In this document: positions 22,452 to 31,534 of the stretch, piece by piece | How the letters are laid out: the number at the start of each line of letters is the position of its first letter | Numbering within the stretch: position 1 is the first letter of the stretch | NCBI RefSeq assembly: GCF_019740335.1 | Contig: NZ_JAHXZS010000001.1 | Span: forward strand, 558,001 to 622,000 | Length of the DNA: 64,000 nucleotides | Source of the DNA: Alteraquisediminimonas sediminicola | Lineage (GTDB): Bacteria; Pseudomonadota; Alphaproteobacteria; Sphingomonadales; Sphingomonadaceae | Direction of reading: 5' to 3' | Notes under the pieces: model-generated | Databases searched by the model: none | Seen by the model: the letters and a program-made list of their open reading frames with translations, nothing else | Told to the model about the DNA's origin: nothing | Made by a program: the position numbers and the translations under genes

Positions 22452-23864
22452 GTGGCTGGCCTGCTGATCGATGTCACTACTGTCCAGTGGGCTTATCTTG
22501 GCCTGCTGATCGCTTTTACAATTTGCCTTGGCCTGATGACGCAGTTGACGGCCAGTTCGGGGCTGCGCTGGTGGCTGGCCTCGAACCTGACGACGGCCAT
22601 AGCGTTTCCGCTGTTTATCCTGCGTTCGGAAATTCCGTTCGGTAATGTGGTTTTTCTGCTGCCGACGACACTGGTCATCGTCTCCGCAGCACTTAAGCTG
22701 TTGGCGGTAATTCCCGCAGCGCAGCGCAGGCGGCGGGCATGGCACATGGCGATGCTGGTTGCGCTGTTCATGGCCGTGTACAAGCTGCTGGATCAGGCGG
22801 GATGGCTGGCGGCACGACTATCGTTTTCACTGGGGACGCTCAGCCTGCTGACGTTGCTGATCGCGCACGGCGCCTCACGCAACACGCGCTGGCGCGGCAT
22901 CCAAGGCCGTGGGGTGCTCATCATATCGTTCACGGTATCCGGCGTAATTCTTGCCGGATTGAGCGCGCGCGCGCTGGGGGGGAACGAAAGTTTTGCCTAT
23001 TTTTCGCAAGGTATGGCGCAATCGATCGCTTTCGGGTTGAACCTGCTGCAACTGCTCCTTGTCCACATCGGTTTTATCGCCGTTGTCATCGGTCGGCTGA
23101 CGCGGGTTACCGTACTGAAAGGTGCGCGAGAACGCGAACTCATCCGGCGACGGCGTCTGGCTGAAGAACGCGGGCGCGAAATGGAGGCCATCGCGCAGGA
23201 ACGCCATGCCTTGCTCGAACTGCTGACCCATGAAGTGCGTCAGCCGTTAAACAATGCACAGGCAGCGCTTCAGGAAATATCGCGCACCATCGACGGCCAG
23301 CGTCTGGCGGCACTGGGGATGTCGCAGCCGGTCGCGCGGCTGTATGACATTATTGATCAGGTGGTGCTGGCGCTGTCGAACGCCATCGTCGCCGCCAGCC
23401 TGATTGAACGCAAATCGCGGCAGAACGCCCGTTCTGTCGATCTGGCAGAGGTGGCGGAACTGGCCAAGGGCGATTGCCCGCTCACGGCGCACGGGCGTAT
23501 CACGCTGCTGGGTGCGGATTGCCCGATGTTCATTCAGGGTGATCCGGTGCTGCTGCGTCTGGCCTTTCGCAATCTGCTAGATAATGCGATCAAGTTCTCC
23601 GCACCCGAAACCCCCATTACGGTGAAAATCTCTGTCGACGAAGATCGATTGGGCATGATTTTTGAAGTCCGGAATATTCCCACGCGCCCCTTCACGCCCG
23701 ACCGCGCACTTTTCGAGCGCGCCTTGCGGGGGGATGTCTCGATAGAGGGGAGTGGGCTGGGACTGTTCATTGTGCGCGAAGTGTCGCTCATACATGAAGG
23801 CACGGTGGATTCGCGCGTTGCAAGCGACGGGCAGACAGTGTTCGAAATGTTCTTCCCCGCCTGA
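22452..23864 (+). CDS. Membrane sensor histidine kinase
   Basis: The 470-residue protein has six or seven hydrophobic segments in the first 215 residues, a basic linker/coiled coil, then the kinase core. The H-box is LLTHEVRQPLNN, the N-box FRNLLDNAIKFS and the G-box GSGLGLFIVREV. It starts with GTG at 22452, three bases after the regulator stop. With few periplasmic loops, it probably senses something in or at the membrane. It pairs with the regulator at 21753. Confidence 0.92.
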   Translation: MAGLLIDVTTVQWAYLGLLIAFTICLGLMTQLTASSGLRWWLASNLTTAIAFPLFILRSEIPFGNVVFLLPTTLVIVSAALKLLAVIPAAQRRRRAWHMAMLVALFMAVYKLLDQAGWLAARLSFSLGTLSLLTLLIAHGASRNTRWRGIQGRGVLIISFTVSGVILAGLSARALGGNESFAYFSQGMAQSIAFGLNLLQLLLVHIGFIAVVIGRLTRVTVLKGARERELIRRRRLAEERGREMEAIAQERHALLELLTHEVRQPLNNAQAALQEISRTIDGQRLAALGMSQPVARLYDIIDQVVLALSNAIVAASLIERKSRQNARSVDLAEVAELAKGDCPLTAHGRITLLGADCPMFIQGDPVLLRLAFRNLLDNAIKFSAPETPITVKISVDEDRLGMIFEVRNIPTRPFTPDRALFERALRGDVSIEGSGLGLFIVREVSLIHEGTVDSRVASDGQTVFEMFFPA

Positions 23865-24080
23865 AGCCAGTACGCCTCATTTCCGGATGCGTAGGCATTA
23901 ACACCTCTGCGCCTGCGGGAGCCAGAGTCAGAACCTATTGTTTGAGACAGAATGGTTCGGAAGGCGCAGGACTATGTCGATATCTCAAAGCTTCCTGACG
24001 CAGCAATGGGCCATGGGGGCCGAATCCCTGCGGGACGGCAGGCGGACAGAAAGGTTGAGGTCGAGAATTCGACTCCTTAT

Positions 24081-24098
24081 CGCCCGCTCCAGTTTTCC
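24081..24098 (+). other. tRNA-Gly 3'-end fragment, attachment-site candidate C (right island end)
   Basis: CGCCCGCTCCAGTTTTCC is identical to 18401-18418. The preceding bases (AATTCGACTCCTTAT) resemble a weathered T-arm of a tRNA, so slightly more of the tRNA end may be present here. Only this copy is followed by a tRNA-type terminator, so it is probably the native downstream side (attR) of the tRNA-Gly target. Confidence 0.65.
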
Positions 24099-24123
24099 CA
24101 AAGAAAACAAATAATTTAGAAGA

Positions 24124-24146
24124 AACCGCCTTCGGGCGGTTTTTCT
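24124..24146 (+). terminator. Rho-independent terminator with UUCG loop
   Basis: AACCGCC, a TTCG loop and GGCGGTT are followed by TTTCTT. It is a textbook terminator. Its place 26 bases behind the tRNA-Gly 3' end suggests that it originally ended the tRNA-Gly transcript. Confidence 0.85.
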
Positions 24147-24413
24147 TATTCTGCCATGCGCGCATATTGTGCGACCACGCACAGGCCCCTCAAAAAATAT
24201 CACATATTTTGCCAGTCCTCGGGCGGATGCTGGTCGCACCGACTCTCTGCGAACTCGCATCCTCTATGCGGTGAAGAAGTCGATTTCATATATCGCGTGA
24301 TTCATCTCGGCCCGACATCGTCAGAATGCGTGACTCCCAGAAAGCGCCAGATCCTCGGTCCATAGATTCGTAAACCCATGAGCGCAGCCTCATGAGCGTT
24401 GCCTATGCAGCCA

Positions 24414-24977
24414 TCAACCCTTGCGTCGGGACGATAACAGCCACAATAATGCCGCCAGCGCATAAATAACGAGCGCCGTCCCCAGCAAGTCACCAACAAA
24501 TACCGTCCCCACTTGGACAAGGTCGATGTGCGTCGTCCCCAGCACGAATAATGTCAGGTTGAGCAGCACCGCATTGGACAATGCGCCATAGAATGAGAGC
24601 CTGATAATATCGCCGACCCCCATGCCGGACAGGTCCGACGACAGGCCCATATATTTCTGACAGACACGCACCGCGACATAAGGCGCAAATCCGGACATGA
24701 AACAGATCGCCAGCACATGCGACATATCCGTCCCCGGCGCGCTGGTGGCAAAGGCGCCCAGCATCAGCCCCCAGGCTGCTGGCGTTTCAAAGATAAGCAC
24801 CGCCAGAATGCGCACCGCCGCAGGCAAGAATATCCAACTGGCGAACACCGAATGATCAAGGCCATAAAAGATGAGCCCGTTCAGTCGAAAAAAAACGATC
24901 CAGACTGCCGCCACGCCAAAGATAGTTGCGATGTGCCGTGCGGCGATTTGGGCGCATTGGCGCAATGTCAATGTCAA
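24414..24977 (-). CDS. Unknown membrane protein
   Basis: The 187 residues form about five hydrophobic segments (for example IATIFGVAAVWIVFF, RILAVLIFETPAAWGLMLGAF, LVIYALAALLWLLS). It is an integral inner-membrane protein of unknown role, with some likeness to MASE1-type membrane domains without the signalling part. The start ATGA overlaps the stop of the winged-helix gene upstream (24974), so the two form an operon and the regulator may control or partner it. Confidence 0.7.
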   Translation of the reverse strand: MTLTLRQCAQIAARHIATIFGVAAVWIVFFRLNGLIFYGLDHSVFASWIFLPAAVRILAVLIFETPAAWGLMLGAFATSAPGTDMSHVLAICFMSGFAPYVAVRVCQKYMGLSSDLSGMGVGDIIRLSFYGALSNAVLLNLTLFVLGTTHIDLVQVGTVFVGDLLGTALVIYALAALLWLLSSRRKG

Positions 24978-25339
24978 CTGCGCGCCTCGACCTGCAAATC
25001 GTCAATGCACGCACTCAACCGGGCGATATATTCATCGGCAAGCGTGGTCGGCAAAACGAACTTGAGTCGCCGATCTGCGCGGTCGTCCTTGAATTCGACC
25101 AGACCTTTACGTTTCAGGCCCAGCAAACGCCGATAAATCGTGCTGCGGGACACATCTGTTGCCTCTCTCATCACATCCGCCACCGTCACATTGCGCGGCT
25201 CATGCCAGATCAGCGCCAGCGCATTGAGCAACTGCTCTTCATCCGCTTCGAGATGTGTAAATGGCGTAATCTTGCGCACCGCCGCCAGCAGGTTCAGCAG
25301 GCGCACATAGCTTGGCGCGGTAGGCACATCATTTCCCAT
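24974..25339 (-). CDS. MarR-like winged-helix regulator
   Basis: I prefer the ATG at 25339 (MGNDVPTAPSYVRLLNLL) with GAGAG before it; starts at 25354 and 25375 are also open. About 121 residues contain a winged helix: helices VTVADVMREATDVSRSTIYRRLLGLKRKGLV, then the wing EFKDDRADRRLKFVLP. It should bind DNA as a dimer. It is coupled by ATGA to the membrane protein gene, which it may regulate. Ligand and targets are unknown. Confidence 0.75.
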   Translation of the reverse strand: MGNDVPTAPSYVRLLNLLAAVRKITPFTHLEADEEQLLNALALIWHEPRNVTVADVMREATDVSRSTIYRRLLGLKRKGLVEFKDDRADRRLKFVLPTTLADEYIARLSACIDDLQVEARS

Positions 25340-25440
25340 AACGCTCTCTAACATGATGGAGGGCGTGGGAGGCAACTGGAATCAAGTGCAGCCATGGCAA
25401 AGACATTGCCAATATCGGCTCATTTTGCGCCTAATAACAA

Positions 25441-25470
25441 AAAACCCGGCCAGTGGACTGACCGGGTTTT
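25441..25470 (-). terminator. Terminator of the tRNA-Gln transcript
   Basis: AAAACCCGG (25441-25449) and CCGGGTTTT (25462-25470) form a 9-bp stem. On the minus strand it continues into TTGTTATT. It lies downstream of tRNA-Gln on the same strand. Confidence 0.75.
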
Positions 25471-25686
25471 CCGTTGAGTCTGAAAATTTTCAGATCAAGG
25501 GTCGCCCGATATTTATCGCCTGCGCACCGACATTTTGCAAGACGTTTCATTTATGAAACGATGTGATAATTTTTCAACCGACTACAATGAATTGTAAAAT
25601 TTGTGATTTTTATAAAAAAATCGACGCCGCCAATAATTGCCGAGCCATTAAGCGATTTGGCTGACGCATCTATGATTTTCTGCGGA

Positions 25687-25761
25687 TGGCTGGGGCGGGA
25701 GGATTCGAACCTCCGCATGCCGGTACCAAAAACCAGTGCCTTACCGCTTGGCTACGCCCCA
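25687..25761 (-). tRNA. tRNA-Gln (anticodon TTG)
   Basis: On the minus strand a complete 75-base tRNA including CCA can be folded. The acceptor is TGGGGCG/CGCCCCA, the D arm AGCCAAGCGGTAAGGC, the anticodon loop TTTTGGT (anticodon TTG), and the T arm GGAGGTTCGAATCCTCC. It reads CAA/CAG glutamine codons. A terminator lies about 220 bases downstream. Confidence 0.95.
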
Positions 25762-25889
25762 ATATCTATCCTGCCAAATCAAATCTGGCCGGGTGGAGGT
25801 GGTGCGATCAATCGACCACCCCCTCGAATTGCGCCCCCTATACCAAGGCCGCTGAAATTCGCAATGCCCTGAATCGCCGGAATCTTGGC

Positions 25890-27002
25890 TTAATCGAGAC
25901 GCATCACCCAATGGTGGGGATCGGGTGCGACACCGCGCTGGATATCGACCAGACGCTGCTTCAACCGCAGGGTCAGCGCCCCCGCCCCGCCATCGCCGAT
26001 GGTGAAGCTGAAGTCCGGGCTTGTCACCTTACCGACCGGCGTCACCACGGCAGCCGTGCCACAGGCAAAGCTTTCCTTCAAACGTCCGCTTTCGGCATCC
26101 GCCTGCCATTGATCGATCGCATATGGCTCTTCACGCACCGTCAGCCCCTCTTCCCGCGCCAGCGTCAGCAGCGAATCGCGCGTGATACCCGGCAGGATCG
26201 TGCCACCCAATGGCGGGGTCTGGATCGATCCGTCCTCAAAAACGAAAAACAGGTTCATGCCGCCCAGTTCCTCGACATAACGGCGCTCTGCCGCATCGAG
26301 GAACACGACCTGATCGAAACCCTTGCGGATCGCTTCGGCTTGGGCGGCAAGACTGGCCGCATAATTGCCGCCGCATTTCACCGCGCCGGTGCCACCCGGG
26401 GCCGCGCGGGTATAATCCTGCGACACCCATAAAGACACGGCAGGTGCGCCGCTCTTGAAATAGCCGCCCACCGCCGATGCGATCACGATATAAAGATATT
26501 CCGCCGACGGCTTCACGCCAAGAAACACTTCGCTCGCAAACATGAACGGGCGCAAATAGAGTGACCCACCCTCAACCGGCGGGAACCAGTCGCGATCCGT
26601 TTCCACCAATTGGCGGACCGAATCGACGAACAATTTTTCCGGAATTTCCGGCATCGCCAAACGACGCGCAGAATCGCAGAAACGCTTGGCATTCATCTCG
26701 GGACGAAACAGCGCCATCCCACCATCGGCGAGATGATAGGCCTTCATCCCTTCAAAGATTTCCTGCGCATAATGCAGTACCGCCGCCGCCGGATCGAGGG
26801 GGATCGGCCCGCGCGCGGTGATCTTCGCATCATGCCAGCCCTTGGCATCGGAATAACGGATAATCGCCATATGATCGGTGAACACCCGGCCAAAACCGGG
26901 TTCGGCAATCAAAGCCGCCCGCGTTGCAGGGTCCACCGGGTTCGGATTGCGCTCCACCAACAAAGAGGGGGTTGCGGAAACGTCGAGCGTATCGGTGGCC
27001 AT
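25890..27002 (-). CDS. ilvE: Branched-chain amino acid aminotransferase
   Basis: The start ATG at 27002 (MATDTLDVS) has CAGGA upstream and gives 370 residues, the usual length of the long bacterial/eukaryotic BCAT type. Family motifs are visible: QEIFEGMKAY, the PLP lysine in GGTGAVKCGGNYAAS, EELGGMNLFFVF and TPPLGGTILPGITRDS. It transfers amino groups between 2-oxoglutarate/glutamate and Leu, Ile and Val in the cytoplasm, the last step of their synthesis. It is divergent from a MarR regulator 77 bases away, which may control it. Confidence 0.93.
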   Translation of the reverse strand: MATDTLDVSATPSLLVERNPNPVDPATRAALIAEPGFGRVFTDHMAIIRYSDAKGWHDAKITARGPIPLDPAAAVLHYAQEIFEGMKAYHLADGGMALFRPEMNAKRFCDSARRLAMPEIPEKLFVDSVRQLVETDRDWFPPVEGGSLYLRPFMFASEVFLGVKPSAEYLYIVIASAVGGYFKSGAPAVSLWVSQDYTRAAPGGTGAVKCGGNYAASLAAQAEAIRKGFDQVVFLDAAERRYVEELGGMNLFFVFEDGSIQTPPLGGTILPGITRDSLLTLAREEGLTVREEPYAIDQWQADAESGRLKESFACGTAAVVTPVGKVTSPDFSFTIGDGGAGALTLRLKQRLVDIQRGVAPDPHHWVMRLD

Positions 27003-27079
27003 GGATTGATGTCCTGCGAAAAAAGTTGGTCTGCAAACTGCCTTGCCATTTGGTAAAAGCAAGCGCAAGATACGTCAAT

Positions 27080-27571
27080 ATGACTGCCCTTTTTCCTGAC
27101 GATCATATTGTCGCGCGCAATGAGGCGGATATTCGCCACGGGATCGAATTGCTCTATTTCGCTTATACAAGGCTGTATCGCGGCATTGACGAAGGCCTTG
27201 CCGCACAAGGACTTGGCCGCGCCCATCACCGCGCGTTATATTTCATCGGTCGTCAGCCCGGTTTGAACGTAAGTGAGTTGCTCCGCATCCTCGCGATCAC
27301 CAAGCAATCGCTCGCCCGTGTCATCAACGACCTCGCCGCGCGCGGATTTGTCGCCACCGAACAGGGCCAAGCCGATCGTCGCCAGCGCCTGCTCCGCCTG
27401 ACAGAGGCGGGTGCCGCATTTGAAGCCAGCCTCTTCGATCCGCTGCGTGCCTCCATGACCCGCGCTTATGGCGAGGCCGGGAACGCGGCACTTGACGGTT
27501 TTTGGGGGGTATTGGCAGGGCTGGTCCCGCCGGATGAGCGCGATATGGTCGGGCCGAATATCGCTTCATAA
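27080..27571 (+). CDS. MarR-family transcription regulator
   Basis: This 163-residue MarR protein has the fold in order: an N-terminal dimer helix (DIRHGIELLYFAYTRLYRGID), a winged helix (LNVSELLRILAITKQSLARVINDLAARGFV) and the wing DRRQRLLRLTEAG. The ATG at 27080 is chosen because the family begins here; upstream in-frame codons overlap ilvE. It is divergent from ilvE and probably regulates itself and perhaps ilvE. The effector is unknown. Confidence 0.88.
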   Translation: MTALFPDDHIVARNEADIRHGIELLYFAYTRLYRGIDEGLAAQGLGRAHHRALYFIGRQPGLNVSELLRILAITKQSLARVINDLAARGFVATEQGQADRRQRLLRLTEAGAAFEASLFDPLRASMTRAYGEAGNAALDGFWGVLAGLVPPDERDMVGPNIAS

Positions 27572-27721
27572 CGTCAGATACGTTTGCACCGCCGCCTTGG
27601 GGGACAAGACGACGGTGCAGTACGAAATTGACTCCCCATATACGCGGGAATGCTCAAATGGGGCGTCAAACCGGGATACAACCGGCAACACCCTTATGAA
27701 TCGAATCTGGTAAAGCCTGCG

Positions 27722-27994
27722 TTACCCATCACACCGATCCGGCGCTTTGAAGCGATATTCATGCGCCGTTTCGGACAATATCTCGGTCCAGCCCAGCGCC
27801 TGCGCCACCGCGCGCAATTCGCCCCCGGCGCGCGGATCATCGGCGGTAATCGCAATCACCGCCCCCGGCACATCCATACAAGCCCGCATCCGCCGACCAA
27901 GCTGCAACGCAGGCCAAGGACAACGCATCCCGCGGGCGTCGATCTGCTCTTCGGCCCGCGAGATAGATGCGCCGGTATCAGTCCTTCTTGTCAA
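27722..27994 (-). CDS. TusA/SirA-like sulfur carrier protein
   Basis: The small protein contains the family core IDARGMRCPWPALQLGRRM, with the active cysteine after GMR. A beta strand (AVIAITADDPRAGGEL) and the helix VAQALGWTEI follow. TusA-like proteins carry persulfide sulfur for tRNA thiolation or cofactor synthesis. The open frame begins with TTG at 27994, overlapping the end of der by 17 bases. No better start precedes the motif, so the exact N-terminus is uncertain. It probably belongs to the der operon. Confidence 0.8.
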   Translation of the reverse strand: MTRRTDTGASISRAEEQIDARGMRCPWPALQLGRRMRACMDVPGAVIAITADDPRAGGELRAVAQALGWTEILSETAHEYRFKAPDRCDG

Positions 27995-29372
27995 AGGGGT
28001 TTTTCGACGACCGCATGGTCAGCCGCACCGGCACCGTGCCAAAACCAAGGTCGCGGCGCAGGCCGTTCACCAGATAGCGGCGATAGCTTTCCGGCAGTTC
28101 GTCGGTGCGATTGCCGAACAGGACAAAGCTTGGTGGCCTTGTCTTGATCTGGGTGATGTAACGCAGCTTGATGCGCTTACCACCCGGCGCAGGCGGCGGG
28201 TTATTCTCGACCGCGCGCTCGAACCAACGGTTGAGCTGGCCGGTGGATACACGCTTCGACCATTGCTCGCGCAGTTCGAATGCCGCGCCGATTAACTGGT
28301 CCAGCCCCTTGCCGGTGCGGCCCGAAACGGCGAGCAACGGCACGCCCTTGGCCTGTGCCAGACCTTCATCCAGCGCGCCGCGCACACCTTGGAACAGGCT
28401 GCTTTGATTTTCCGCCACATCCCATTTGTTGAGCGCGATAATCAGCGCCCGGCCTTCCGACCAGATCTGATCCGCGATCTTCAGATCCTGTAATTCCAGC
28501 CCGCGCGTCGCATCGAGCAGCAACACCACGACCTCGGCAAAATCCACCGCATGGAGCGTATCCGCAACCGACAGCTTTTCGAGCTTGTCCTGCACCCGTG
28601 CCTTTTTGCGCATCCCCGCCGTGTCGATCAGGCGGACAGGCCGCATCTTGCCGCCGTCCGGGTCTTTCCATTCCCAGTCGATGGTGATCGAATCACGCGT
28701 GATCCCTGCTTCCGGGCCGGTGATCATGCGATCTTCGCCCAGCAATTGATTGACCAACGTGGATTTGCCCGCATTCGGACGACCGACGATGCAGAGCTTG
28801 AGCGGCTGGGTGATCCAGGCGTCCTCATCCTCTTCCTCGGCCTCAACCTCTTCTTCGTCATCGCCGCGATCGATATAAGGACGCAGCGCCTCGAACAGAT
28901 CGACAAGGCCTTCGCCATGTTCGGCGCTGATCGGCACCGGCGTATCAAAGCCCAGCGAAAACGCATCGAGAATGCCGCTTTCGCCCGCCTTGCCCTCGGC
29001 CTTATTGGCCAACAGGATCACCGGCACATCGCCACCGCGCAGCCAACGACCAATTTCCTCATCCAGCGGGACAATCCCGGCGCGAGAATCGATCATGAAC
29101 AGCACGGCATCGGCGGAATTCACCGCCGCTTGCGTCTGCACCCGCATCCGCCCCGGCAGGGTCTGCGGATCTTCATCTTCGAAACCAGCGGTATCGACGA
29201 TGCGGAAATCACAGCCCAACAAATTCGCCTCGCCTTCGCGACGATCACGCGTCACGCCGGGCCGGTCATCGACCAGCGCGAGTTTCTTGCCGACAAGGCG
29301 ATTGAACAACGTCGATTTGCCGACATTAGGTCGGCCAATGATGGCAATTACAGGCAGGTCTTTTATCGCCAC
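27978..29372 (-). CDS. der: Ribosome biogenesis GTPase Der
   Basis: The 464-residue protein has two tandem GTPase domains, the hallmark of Der/EngA. G1 loops are GRPNVGKS (near 13) and GRPNAGKS (near 200), G3 motifs are DTAGF and DTAGM, and G4 motifs are NKAEG and NKWD. A C-terminal KH-like domain follows. Between the domains lies a very acidic linker (DDEEEVEAEEEDED). Der assists late 50S assembly. The gene overlaps bamB upstream by 10 bases and the TusA-like gene downstream. Confidence 0.96.
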   Translation of the reverse strand: MAIKDLPVIAIIGRPNVGKSTLFNRLVGKKLALVDDRPGVTRDRREGEANLLGCDFRIVDTAGFEDEDPQTLPGRMRVQTQAAVNSADAVLFMIDSRAGIVPLDEEIGRWLRGGDVPVILLANKAEGKAGESGILDAFSLGFDTPVPISAEHGEGLVDLFEALRPYIDRGDDEEEVEAEEEDEDAWITQPLKLCIVGRPNAGKSTLVNQLLGEDRMITGPEAGITRDSITIDWEWKDPDGGKMRPVRLIDTAGMRKKARVQDKLEKLSVADTLHAVDFAEVVVLLLDATRGLELQDLKIADQIWSEGRALIIALNKWDVAENQSSLFQGVRGALDEGLAQAKGVPLLAVSGRTGKGLDQLIGAAFELREQWSKRVSTGQLNRWFERAVENNPPPAPGGKRIKLRYITQIKTRPPSFVLFGNRTDELPESYRRYLVNGLRRDLGFGTVPVRLTMRSSKNPFDKKD

Positions 29373-30688
29373 GCGCTAAGCTTCCCATCATCATCGAGCA
29401 AATACATCATGTTATTGGCCACTACCGGCTGCAACATGATCGAACCACCGGCACGCGCCGTCGAACCAATTGTGCCGAGCAACGGCTCGACATTCGTCAA
29501 ACGTCCATCGCTAGACGCCAAGATCAGGCGATTGCCCGCCAGCACTGGCCCCACCCATGAAATCGGGCCTTTTTTATCCTTCTGATCGCGATAGCGCGGC
29601 AATTGGCTAACCCATTTGATCCGGCCACTGTTGCGATTGATGCACAACAAGCGCGCATCATCGGTGATGGCATAGATCCAGTCACCAACTACCCAAGGCG
29701 TCGCGATGCCCGCAATGTTGATTTCCCACATGCGCTGGCCGGTCAGCATTTCAAGCGCGACCATGCGGCCACCCTTGCCGATCGCATAGACACGACCCGA
29801 ATCGATCACCGGGCTGGCATCAATATCCGCCAGCGCCGATACCGAGGTCATCATATTGGTGCGGGTCAGCGCATCCTGCCACAACACCCGGCCATTTTCA
29901 TAACGGAACGCCGTCAGTTCACCGCTGGAAAAACCGGCAACCACAGTCCCCTGCGCCACGGCAGGTGCCGCCGCGCCAAAAATGCCCGCCACTTCCAACG
30001 TGCTCGCATCATTCCAAGCGAGCTTGCCGGTCGCCGCATCAATGGCGTAAATCTGGTTATCCTGGCTGATCACATAGATGCTGCCATAGCCAATCGACGG
30101 CGCACCGCGCAGCGGCCCGCCCGGCTTGGTCCGCCACAAGATCGCGCCGGTCGTCGCGTCAAGCGCAGCGACCTCGCCAAGGCCGTTGGTCGCATAGACC
30201 TTGCCGTCCTGCGCACTGACGCCGCCACCAAATACCGAGCGCTTGTCTTCCTTGCCGACAAGATGGAACGACCAGAGCGACTTGCCCGTGGCTGCATCAA
30301 AGGCGCGAATCTCGGCATCCGCATCCATGGTGAAAACCTTGCCGCCCGACACGACAGGCGAGGAACCGATCCGCGCCCGCTTGCCGCTGCCCTGCCCAAT
30401 CGACACCGACCAGATCTTGGCAGGCGCACGCGACAAAGCGAGATTACCCATCGCCTTGGAAGCGCTACCGCCCGGCTGGCTCCATTCCGCATTTTCCAAT
30501 GGCGGCGGTAACAGCACCTGCACATCAGCCTGCGCAGGATCGATTTCCACGCCCGTATCTGCATTCAGCACCGGAATGCGATGCCCAAGCACCGGTGTCT
30601 TCGGCTTTTTATCGCCACCGCCACCGCCCAATACGCCACATGCTGACAGAGTGCTCAACATGGCCACAGCCATTACGACGCGCTTCAT
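29363..30688 (-). CDS. bamB: Outer-membrane assembly lipoprotein BamB
   Basis: The 441 residues start with a lipoprotein signal (LSTLSACG) and carry PQQ-like beta-propeller repeats (GKVFTMDADAEIRAFDAATGKSLW, GKVYATNGLGEVAALDATTGAILW, IYAIDAATGKLAW). BamB is the propeller partner of BamA in folding outer-membrane proteins in the periplasm. The order YfgM-like, bamB, der is a classic proteobacterial arrangement. It overlaps its upstream neighbour by 4 bases. Confidence 0.92.
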   Translation of the reverse strand: MKRVVMAVAMLSTLSACGVLGGGGGDKKPKTPVLGHRIPVLNADTGVEIDPAQADVQVLLPPPLENAEWSQPGGSASKAMGNLALSRAPAKIWSVSIGQGSGKRARIGSSPVVSGGKVFTMDADAEIRAFDAATGKSLWSFHLVGKEDKRSVFGGGVSAQDGKVYATNGLGEVAALDATTGAILWRTKPGGPLRGAPSIGYGSIYVISQDNQIYAIDAATGKLAWNDASTLEVAGIFGAAAPAVAQGTVVAGFSSGELTAFRYENGRVLWQDALTRTNMMTSVSALADIDASPVIDSGRVYAIGKGGRMVALEMLTGQRMWEINIAGIATPWVVGDWIYAITDDARLLCINRNSGRIKWVSQLPRYRDQKDKKGPISWVGPVLAGNRLILASSDGRLTNVEPLLGTIGSTARAGGSIMLQPVVANNMMYLLDDDGKLSAWR

Positions 30689-31416
30689 TCGGCCTTATCC
30701 TTCTCGTCAGCAGTCATATTCTGATTATCGTTCGCCATATCACCCAGCGCATCCACGCCAAGCGAGCCCGCCATCTGGGTCGCGCGACGACGGATAGATG
30801 CCGGGGCCTGCTTGTCATTGGCAATGGCCGCAAACATCGCCGCCGCCTGCGCGTTCTGATTGAGCTTGAGCATCGCGAGCGCCGTCATCTCGCCCGCCGA
30901 ACCGAACCATGCATTGCCCGGCGCAGCCAATGGCTTCAACCGGTCGATCACCGCCTGTGGCGGCATCGCATCATATTCAAGCGCCGTCTGGCGAATGACC
31001 GCCGCATCGCGAAATGGCGGGGGAAGGTCTTCATCCGCCGTCACAGCTGCATATTGCGCGACGGCGTCTTTTTCCTTGCCCTGCAACGCGGCCATCGCCG
31101 CCTGCGCCATCATCGCCGATGCGCGATAGGCGGCGACATGCGAGGCCGAAATCGTCTTCAGATTGGCCTCGACATTACGCATATCGCCCGTCGACATCGC
31201 CGCGAGCGTATCATCGAGCAACTGGCCATGCCGCGCGGCTTCCTGCTCGCGGCTATGCTGATAATAAAGCCAGCCGCCCAGCGTCGCGAGGCCGATCACG
31301 GTCCCGCCAATGATAGCCACGCGCCAGCGCCGCCAGAAGCCTGTGATCTGTTCCCGGCGCAGTTCTTCATCGACTTCACGCAGAAACGCTTCGTTATTCT
31401 CGGGCGGCAAGGCCAA
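30685..31416 (-). CDS. YfgM-like membrane-anchored TPR protein
   Basis: The 243 residues have a short cytoplasmic N-terminus (EAFLREVDEELRREQ) and one membrane segment (WRVAIIGGTVIGLATLGGWLYY). A helical periplasmic TPR-like domain follows. This layout and the place ahead of bamB and der match YfgM (ancillary SecYEG/PpiD translocon factor). The C-terminal 40 residues are loose and charged. The ATGA overlap with bamB indicates cotranslation. Confidence 0.85.
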   Translation of the reverse strand: MALPPENNEAFLREVDEELRREQITGFWRRWRVAIIGGTVIGLATLGGWLYYQHSREQEAARHGQLLDDTLAAMSTGDMRNVEANLKTISASHVAAYRASAMMAQAAMAALQGKEKDAVAQYAAVTADEDLPPPFRDAAVIRQTALEYDAMPPQAVIDRLKPLAAPGNAWFGSAGEMTALAMLKLNQNAQAAAMFAAIANDKQAPASIRRRATQMAGSLGVDALGDMANDNQNMTADEKDKAE

Positions 31417-31534
31417 TTATGCTCTCCAGCAAACGGGGTTATTCGGGCGGGACCTTAGTGCCTCCTGCCCGCAGACGAAAGCCTTTTATCGGCCCTCACC
31501 CGCCTGCAACGGCCCTGCGACATCAGTCCTTGGC

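Larger units (their letters stand above)
23865..24413. other. 549-bp junction region between island and core genome
   Basis: It holds attachment-site candidate C (24081-24098), a TTTTC/GAAAA hairpin right behind it, and the UUCG terminator. The small frames on either strand (for example 24156-24365) lack codon bias or ribosome sites. To the right, gene style becomes that of the core chromosome. Confidence 0.6.

Noticed and set aside
24036-24096. Complete tRNA-Gly or tmRNA at the island end
   Set aside because: Only the acceptor 3' strand with CCA and a poor T-arm can be recognised; no D or anticodon arm and no matching 5' acceptor strand precede it.
1-24100. Classical insertion sequence or transposase
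   Set aside because: No DDE or HUH transposase was found. Mobility genes are limited to one tyrosine integrase and two serine recombinases.
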